A stretch of 64,000 bases of DNA from Calcarisporiella thermophila CBS 279.70 (Eukaryota > Calcarisporiellomycota): assembly GCF_041956535.1 (NCBI RefSeq), contig NW_027192197.1:827647-891646 (forward strand), in the 5' to 3' direction. The stretch's first letter is position 1; the number at the start of each line of letters is the position of its first letter. The position numbers and the translations under genes were made by a program. Shown piece after piece: positions 57,166 to 64,000 of the stretch. The notes beneath the pieces were generated by a model, which did not search any database, was not told the origin of the DNA, and saw only the letters and a program-made list of their open reading frames with translations.

Positions 57166-60100
57166 CTATACAAAGTCCTTGAACCGCCCGTCCACCTTTT
57201 TAGGAGTCTCTTGCACCACCAGGTCCTCTTCGCCATCGGAGAACCCACCGCCCGCGCCGTTGCCCATGCCCGGCGTCCGGCTGTGTGCGAGGGGAGTTTG
57301 GGGTACGGCCAGCGTCGGCGTTGGTCGTTGCGGAGTATGTGGGATATCGGTGGGGGTGGTGGGGGGCGGGGGGGTGGATGCTCGCACGGGGGAATCGGAC
57401 GGATCGGCTCGCCTTCTTCCAAGCATGCCCTGCGGAAAAACAACCAAGCACAACAAACAGTATTTGCATTAGCGAAAAAGAGAAGAGCCACTGTCATGTA
57501 AAAGCAGAAAACGAAATGTACCCTCCCCCGTCGCGTCGGTGTGGTGTCCGGTCGGTGGCCCATCGTCTCACCACGCTGCTTCCGCTTGCCGGGAGTGGTC
57601 TGCCCGCCTGCCCGTTTGGCGCCCACCAGCACCTCGGTCTGCCGGTCGCCCGTGGCCCCTGACAAAATGGAAACAGAAGAAGAGAGCTCGAGTAAGTTCA
57701 GAGGACGGGTGGCCCCTCACTTGAACATGCTTACGTTTGGGCTCCTCCCCCTTTCTTTTCAGCTTACTGGCACCTCCCCTCGCCGCCCCCACATTTGACG
57801 AGGACGAGGAGGAGATGATGGCGTTCTTGATACTGCTGGTCAACTTTTTCGTCATCTCCACTTCTCGATTTTTGAACAGAGAAGACGTCACCACAATTCC
57901 GCTTCGCCGGGCTGCATCGATGGCCGGCAGCAACTCGCCGTTGGACCGGGAGTTTTCCTTCCGAGAGGGTCCTCCCTGATGAGAGGTAAACGAGGAGGTG
58001 GAGAGAAGAGAGGAGGTTCTGGACGGGCGCGCCAAGCTCGGGAACTCGTTTTCCCGTGTCTCGGGCACGAATCGCCCAAGTGCACTGATGAAGACATCAA
58101 AATCCCCCTTCTGAATCTCGATAATCCAGGGCTCAAAGTTGTCGAAGCGACCAGAGATGCCGGCCACGCGGGCAGCCTCCTGAAACGCCATTCCAAATCG
58201 ACTATGGCATGAATAAAAGGTGAATGCCGAAGGGGGGGGGGGAAGGCAGGTTACTAAGCCCATCCACACTTACTTTCTTCGGGTGGCTCCATATTGGTAG
58301 CCTCCATATATTCCCACCAACAAATAGGTATCTTTCACCTGGTTATAGGCTGCAATCAGCAGAGGAAGATGCTTACTACTTCCTGCCTCCTAAGCAAGGG
58401 AAAAAAAAAAGAGAATCGCGGCGGAGCCGGACCCTGTTACATCTTTTGCAGCGCATTCATCCAGAAGGCGGTGGCACCTACCCGTATTGCTTCTGAAATA
58501 TATAAGCCGATCCGCTCTAACACCAAGGGTCGTACACATAAACCCAGATTGGCTCCATCCTGCAACACTGCGAGGCGAAATCTTGGCTTGTCATGACCTT
58601 TGGGCTGTTTGGAGAACCCACGGCGTTTCATGGTTGCATTGGCTTCTTGTGCAATCGATTTTTGAAGCTGCTTGAAAATAGCAATGCCCTTGACCAGTAT
58701 ATTGAGGCTATTATTCTGGTGTCTAATTTTATAAATGAAAAAAGGAGAGCAAGAAAATAAATTTGTTATGCTCTGCCGCTGAAGGAGAAATAGGATGTTT
58801 ACGTGTCGAGGGCATCGAACGCAGAATAAAAGTTTTCCAGCCATCGATCAGCATGGTGGTGTACGAGCTTCCCTCCGCTGCCACCGCCGCCGCCATCCCT
58901 ATTATCATCGGCCCCAAGGCCCCATTCCACCTCAGAAGAGGTTGAGGCAAGCAACCCCGTGAGCGAGTGGACAATGTCTCCGGCAGCGAACACCCCTTTG
59001 TACCCAAACGTGCGGTAGAAAGATGGGTAAAATATGTGCTCCAAGTCGTAGCGAGGCGCAACCTCTTCGAGTTTTTCTCGCAGAGTACGCTTGAACTCAC
59101 GGCGCATGTCATTATAATCCTCCTGAACCTCACGCAGCGGTATACTGGATTTGAAACGCACCAGTAAGGATTACCAAAGAGAAATAAAAAGGAGATGAAA
59201 ATAATAAAACTGCCACCCACCCCATTTTTGCCAGCATGTTCCTCAAGCGCTTCTGGCCAGACTCGTTCCATATACGCAGCTTGGTGGCGACATAATTTGA
59301 ATAAAATAAACTATTATACACGGACCAATGTCGATAAGCTACAATATTCAATGTGGAGAGAAGCGATAGGGTTAAGGAAAATCCGTTTGTGGGACGGCAC
59401 TAAGATCTGTAGCCAAATAATCCATGAATAAAAGGATATTCTTCTTGGAATCGAATTCCATGGTCATCAGGCCCTTTCGCAGAAAAAATATCGGAGTCCT
59501 TGTCAAAATTCAGTCGTGACACCTCGTCCCTAAACCCATCGACCTCGAGCAAATAGCTCTCTAAATCGATAAAGCCAGAGAGGTATTGACTTGTCACCCC
59601 GACAATGGCCAACCTGGAAAGAAAAAAAATATGAGATATCCCCTCACCATGCTACAATATAAATTCTAGACTGAGTACCACAACTGGTCGTTAGTTGTTT
59701 TAGAGATACTTGTTGATATTGAATAAGCTTGGGCCGAAGCTGAATTACCAAACCATGTTCCATTATTATAGTATCGATGTATGATGGCTCGATGTTTTTC
59801 TCGCGATTCTCGTGAAACTCGGCGAGATTTTCTCGGTAAAGAGTTCTGCACAAAAGGAGTCGTCAAAAAATGAGCCTATGTGTTCCTATGGGTCGGCCAT
59901 GACCCCACTGACCTTTTCTGGGGATTTTCTCCGTTTCTTTGGCACCAGGTTTTCATTATTCTCGTCATTCAGTACCTCTCTATTTTCAGCGTCGCTTTCC
60001 TCTGATGCTTCATCCTCTTCCATTTCGCTCTCTTCCGACTCCTCGAACTAGGCGAAGAGAGTATTGGCAATATTCGAAGTTAAAATTGGACAAACTACTA

Positions 60101-60884
60101 GCATAGTGAGGGATAAACTGGCCTACCTCGATAGATTCGTACGCCTCTCTTACATCTTGTAATTGCGTCTCGATTTCACCATCGTCAAGTACAAGTATCT
60201 ATTAGCTCGCGAGATATTCGAATAAATATTACGCAATAAAAACAACACTTGAAAAGAACATGTAAGCCGATCCCACCTGATTACTTCCAAATATATTGTG
60301 TAGATTAAGAGGTCTATGGCTATCCATGATGATGACATTTATATCAGGAGATAGTTCAAAATCCTCAGCGATATCCATCATTCCGCCACAGTTGATCATG
60401 AAAATTGTTTTAACCTGTTTGCCATCGGATCAGCTAATTTCAAATTCACAATTCACAAATGGGTCAGAAAGAACTATATATTACGTGTTGGTTTATGATT
60501 TTCGATCTAGTCTTGGCGTCAGTGTAGTTCGCAACAGGCACGATTTCATATTCAATCACATCTGACTTAAAGAGGGTCTAATATGGAAATAGCGATAAGA
60601 GACGTGGGGAAGAAGAGTGAGCAGAGAGAGAGAGAAGAAAAAGAAATGGGTTGAAAATTTCTCCAAGCGCTTATATGGGAAAAATATTCTCAGAAATGAG
60701 CAAAGGGATCGATTCTGATAACCAGTTGAAAAAAAAAAGACACTTAGAAGTTGACACTCACTACGAGTATTCGACATGCACACAATGCATCAACGTCCGG
60801 TGGTACGAAGATTAAACACTTTCCATGGCTGCGAATAATAGTATCATAGGCTTCCCCGATCTTCTCATGGGGAATGCACACCAT
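57166..60884 (-). CDS. CDC45: CDC45 replication factor with long C-terminal extension
   Basis: Core subunit of the CMG replicative helicase. Fourteen exons: 60884-60762, 60577-60485, 60414-60277, 60198-60127, 60047-59913, 59845-59679, 59613-59440, 59352-59221, 59144-58803, 58722-58482, 58389-58274, 58201-57735, 57658-57522 and 57429-57166, 866 residues. Seen: FVPPDVDALCACRIL, the DHH-like IIMDSHRPLNLHNIF, LDDGEIE, an acidic region, GTWFGNSASAQAYSISTSIS, LAIVGVTSQYL, AYRHWSVYNSLFYSNYVATK, MGIPLREVQEDYNDM and RFGMAFQEAAR ... IIEIQKGDFDVFISAL. Usual Cdc45 ends there (about residue 622). Here the frame continues ~245 residues: basic and Ser/Pro/Thr-Pro-rich, with FKNREVEM and VVQETPKK ... RFKDFV, which recall Sld3/Treslin C-termini. 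Intron 7 is U12-type AT-AC. The core call is very strong; the last two junctions less so. Confidence 0.93.
59353..59439 (-). other. U12-type AT-AC intron in CDC45
   Basis: On the minus strand the intron starts ATATCCTTTT (59439 down), the exact minor-spliceosome AT donor. It has the branch motif TTCCTTAAC at 59379-59371 and ends CCAC at 59356-59353, some 19 nt after the branch A. Length 87 nt. Removing it joins ...FQE-E with LNIVAYRHWSVYN in frame and restores the conserved block. A GT-AG reading here does not restore the frame. Confidence 0.88.
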
Positions 60885-61846
60885 TCTAAAATCGACTACT
60901 CGATGTTCAAGAAAAAGGCTGATCCCTAGAGCTGATCGATCTGAATGAGTGTGTTTTGCTTCTTCGAGGATGAAAATAGAGGTCTAACACGCGAAAAGGT
61001 TGGAAAAACGCGAAAAGCGCGTCACAAAATTATTTTGAAGATCCTGCCGCGTTCTACAGCCTTGAGCCACTCGAAGAGCTCGGGATCCGTTCCCCGCATT
61101 TGGAATACGAATTCTGATCGATTTCCAAAGGCTGCAAAAGATGCTGGGATGTAAGGTTTCTCGTCACTTCACATTCTTCATACGTCACCCCATAGAAGTA
61201 GACGAAAGTTTTTGTTGAAATCACCAGTTTTGCACAACGATAGGGCATTTATTGGGGAGAGAAGAGTGTGGATGTCTTGCGTAATAAAACGATTCCATCT
61301 CTTCGGCCCATGTATAATATCCGATCACCTTGTTACGCAATTAGTATTAGCTTGTCTCCTCTTTAATAATCCTACACGACAAGAGAAACCTCCGAACAAA
61401 CAATAGCGCGCCTTTTCCTCATAGAATGCATTCTCCAACCCTAACCTACCTACATGCACAAGGACCCGGTCAAGCTGAATCATACCGATATTAACTCCCG
61501 GCACTCTGGGTCAAAACGTAATTTACAAGGGTGTTGTCCAAGCTAGTCTGACCGTTTCATTCCCTCTACTAAGAGTGTTTGCAAATATATATATTTTGAT
61601 TTTGCCTAATAAATATAAAGTGATCAAACCACCGGTGTCAAAGTGGGATGAAAGTTAGCACAAAAAAGGGGTTGCGTTCAAGCTGTGCAAAGAAAACAAA
61701 CTGTCTCCATTTGCGTGTATGGTCCTGCAAGTGGTTATAATGCTCGGATGTTCCGTCTGCTCTCCGGGCAATATCCACTTGGGGAGAGGGCGCATTCTGC
61801 GAGTGGTGAAGGCGACGGATAGAAGGAGTATTTTCAGACTCTGTTA
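60885..61846. other. Intergenic between CDC45 and HSP12
   Basis: Divergent spacer. A small minus-strand frame at 61054-61248 is not recognisable. Nothing else seen before the HSP12 promoter elements. Confidence 0.45.
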
Positions 61847-61998
61847 CCCCTTACCATGCATGCATGCATACGCCAGCTCAGTGCCCGATGTATTTCTTTT
61901 GAAGCAGGGGAATAGTCTTTGTGAGGGAATGGTTTTTGAAAAGACACATTTCAAAATGCAAGGGGTGAGCTAGAGCCCTTATAAATACGGGAGAGGGG
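61847..61998 (+). promoter_or_regulatory. HSP12 promoter: four STRE-like elements and TATA box
   Basis: AGGGG/CCCCT cores, the yeast stress-response element, occur at 61847-61851 (reverse), 61906-61910, 61961-61965 and 61994-61998. A TATA box TATAAATA lies at 61980-61987, 86 bp upstream of the ATG. Msn2/4-like zinc-finger activators bind this core in yeast; the factor here is unknown. Confidence 0.65.
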
Positions 61999-62073
61999 CT
62001 TTAAGCACCCACATCAACTCTTCCAACCCATTTTTCACCCTATCTCAAAGAGAAAACCCCAAACCTATCTAAA

Positions 62074-62337
62074 ATGTCTGACACTGGACGCAAAGGATTC
62101 ATGGAGCAGGCCAAGGAGAAGATGACTCCAGAGGACCAAAAGTCCACCGGCCAAAAAATAAGTGAGTCGGTTTCGGGCGCAGCCGACAGGATGGCGGCGG
62201 GAGTTACCCCCGAAAGCCAGAAATCGTACGGCCAGCAGGCGGCGGATTCAGCGCGCGGTGGAGCCGACCGTACCAGGGAGCAAGGCTCCTCGATGCTTGA
62301 CAAAGCGAAAGACGCTCTTGGCATGAACAAAAAGTGA
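62074..62337 (+). CDS. HSP12: HSP12/HSP9-family stress protein
   Basis: Single exon, 87 residues, very hydrophilic and devoid of Cys. It starts MSDTGRKGFMEQAKEKMTPE, the family signature, followed by DQKSTGQKISESVSGAADRM, a second copy-like unit (TPESQKSYGQQAADSARGGA) and a Lys-rich end (DKAKDALGMNKK). Yeast Hsp12 is disordered in solution, folds into helices on membranes and protects them under heat, osmotic and stationary-phase stress. The internal duplication (TPEDQKSTGQ / TPESQKSYGQ) is visible. STRE-like sites upstream fit stress induction. Confidence 0.95.
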   Translation: MSDTGRKGFMEQAKEKMTPEDQKSTGQKISESVSGAADRMAAGVTPESQKSYGQQAADSARGGADRTREQGSSMLDKAKDALGMNKK

Positions 62338-62910
62338 TCTTGAGCTCTCCCAAAGTCATGTTCCCAACCTGGGGATCTCCCCTCTAAAGCATTGTGATAG
62401 CGCTTTCACTTGTCAATAAATAAGGATTTAAAAAAAAAACCATCCAATTCCAAATTTCTGGTTATGTTTGGTCAACACACAAAACTATATTTATTCCGCA
62501 TACTGATAAAATGAACAATTATTCTATCTATACGTCAAATGCAACGTAGAGAATCAGCTTTTCTTTGGCAGCGTTTTACTTTGCATGGAGATACTTGTAA
62601 GTCTTATGGGAGCATCTTTTAGCGGCGAATTTTCTCAACCATCCCTATGGTTCTAGGAAGAAAAGCATTATAGCCATCCTATCTTCTCGAAGCCTTGTCT
62701 TTTCTGCCCAGCTTTAAATTCTTATATATAAACAATGGCTTGTCCTTCAAAACAGCAAAGCCAGCTTACCACTCTATTCTGCCGAATTAAGTTCGCCCGC
62801 CTCACCTCTACCGATTTCTAAAAATACCAAGAAATTCCAATCTTTTTTTTTTAATTTTCATTTTTTTGTCCTTCTCAACGATCATTGTAAAATTCAATTG
62901 CATTCATCCA
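62338..62910. other. Intergenic between HSP12 and the last gene
   Basis: AT-rich, with an A-run at 62431-62439 after HSP12 and a T-rich run at 62844-62866 just upstream of the next start. No gene. Confidence 0.5.
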
Positions 62911-64000
62911 ATGTTCTCATTACCAAAAGCTTTCAAAGGCTCATCTCAAGCCAACAATGCAATACTTGAAAACGATGCATTTGCCGACTTTCCTTCTGTC
63001 GCCAAGTCCGAGGTAACCTTACTTAATTTCTATGAACAATTCATCCAACAAACTAACTAATGTGGTCATTGGGTGGACAGAATATTGCCCAATTACAAGA
63101 ATACATTGTAAGAATCCACAAAGCACACTACGAAAATGTAAATATCCAATCCTATCCCTAGTACAGCCTCAGAAATTTTAATCTTTCTTTACTTTTTTAC
63201 TCCACTCAAGTCTATCGCACTTCGCGACGCGTACGGAAAGATAGAATCCCTCACCAATGAGAATAGAGAGCAGAAGACAAACATACTTGATCTAACTGAT
63301 GAGAATTCAGAGCTCCGACGTGAGATGAAGCGTCTAGCGCGACAGAGTACGGACTTGGAAGACGTTTTTTCAGTGTGGCAATCCAAACTTGTGGAACAGG
63401 CGCAGCATGATAGAGCATTGCTCAATGAGGAGCATTTAGCAGAACGTGAGCGGCTTAAAAATAAGGTGAGTTTTGACGATGGGGCCCAGTAGGTGCCTGC
63501 AATTTACCCATCGCCTGTGAATGTTCGATGTTAGGTAGCGGAATTGGAGGAGGCTTTGCACATCGCCAACGATGAGATCCATCGACAAAGAATCCTCCTT
63601 AATGAGCACACTGCATCCGAGCGAGCCACTTCCCCCACTGCGCCCTCTTTCTCGTCTTTTTCAACCGCTCCAACGGAGGACCCTCCCAAACAGGAAAATG
63701 GGTCCGTTCCTTCCTATCCCCTTGAGAAACAAATTATCGACATCACCGAAAAGCGCGTCTCATTGCAGTTTGAGTTGGAGAAGGCTGAGGAGGAGAATGA
63801 CGTGCTCAAGGTACAAAGCTTTGTTGAGTTGAATAGCTCTCGTATGTTTTAACTCTCCTCTGTATTTTGTTTGGCCCGCTTAGTTGAAATACTTGCAGGC
63901 CCAGGAGCTCATCAACACTCTGAAAAACGAAAACAAGAGACTCAAGGAGCAGCTGCTAACAATAGAGGTGAACCGATCGATGGAGTCCATCAAGCTCGAC
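62911..64000 (+). CDS. Coiled-coil protein, 3' end beyond the window
   Basis: Five exons visible: 62911-63012, 63081-63137, 63211-63465, 63535-63810 and 63884 to the window end. All keep frame, giving about 268 residues so far. The N-terminus is MFSLPKAFKGSSQANNAILE. From NIAQLQEYIVRIHKAHYENS the protein is almost continuous coiled coil (KIESLTNENREQKTNILDLT; LEKAEEENDVLKLKYLQAQE), broken by a Ser/Pro/Thr-rich linker (TASERATSPTAPSFSSFSTA). I do not recognise the family. A golgin, tether or cytoskeletal adaptor is possible but not supported further. The second exon is read through 63107 because the continued frame gives a better helix and a clean GTAAAT donor. Confidence 0.72.

Noticed and set aside
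56397-57665. Long open frames running through the N gap
   Set aside because: They exist only because N codons are not stops.
63108-63113. GTAAGA at 63108 as an exon-2 donor of the last gene
   Set aside because: Reading through to the GTAAAT donor at 63138 keeps the frame and extends the coiled coil naturally; not fully excluded.
1-64000. CRISPR arrays, phage genes or bacterial operons
   Set aside because: No regularly spaced repeats, no operon structure; all genes are eukaryotic with spliceosomal introns.

Overview
The window looks like nuclear DNA of a fungus. Genes are split by many short introns (mostly 57-108 nt, GT...AG), coding regions have moderate GC, and spacers are AT-rich. Fungal markers include SHO1, a MET10-type sulfite reductase subunit, AIM24, an HSP12-family protein, a PAH1/Ned1 lipin and an F-box/JmjC/APH protein. 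One intron of the CDC45 gene has all three signals of a U12-type AT-AC intron. Dikarya are generally held to have lost the minor spliceosome, so I infer an early-diverging (zygomycete-grade or similar) fungus. I cannot name the genus.

Layout. 1-2.3 kb: AT-rich, with two tRNA-headed SINE copies (one with a clear 16-bp target-site duplication) and tRNA-Asn. 2.9-14.3 kb: TMF1/Sgm1-like golgin (+), AIM24 (-), F-box/LRR protein (-), MAG1-type DNA glycosylase (+), ALDH3-type fatty aldehyde dehydrogenase (+). 14.7-15.4 kb: tRNA-Phe (-), a CT-rich minisatellite and a third SINE tail. 16-21 kb: secreted DPBB/expansin-like protein (-), rhomboid protease (+), coiled-coil protein (-). 21-27.7 kb: gene-poor, with a decayed Tc1/mariner transposase, a weak hypothetical gene, a 70-aa zinc-finger gene and a near-perfect hairpin. 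27.7-32.5 kb: S1 protease (-), GPI-type HExxH metallopeptidase (-), pyroglutamyl peptidase (+). 32.8-42.2 kb: lipin (-), APRT (-), SHO1 (-), MET10 (+). 44.5-55.2 kb: Opy2-like cysteine-rich secreted protein (-), divergent from a PDI (+); Zrg17-like zinc transporter (+); F-box/JmjC/APH protein (-); single-pass membrane protein (-). 56.4-57.1 kb is an assembly gap. 57.2-60.9 kb: CDC45 (-) with a long C-terminal extension. 62-64 kb: HSP12 (+) and a coiled-coil gene running off the end (+).

Themes. Several genes serve the secretory pathway (TMF1, rhomboid, PDI with HDEL, Zrg17-like transporter, lipin). Three are secreted hydrolases or wall-acting proteins. SHO1 and an Opy2-like cysteine-module protein, partners in the yeast HOG pathway, lie about 6.5 kb apart. 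The most notable points are the U12 AT-AC intron in CDC45, a Sld3/Treslin-like C-terminal extension on the same protein, a SINE family with a shared LINE-like tail, and the tandem Opy2-type modules. All exon structures were worked out by hand from reading frame, splice sites and family conservation; no alignment or search was run.
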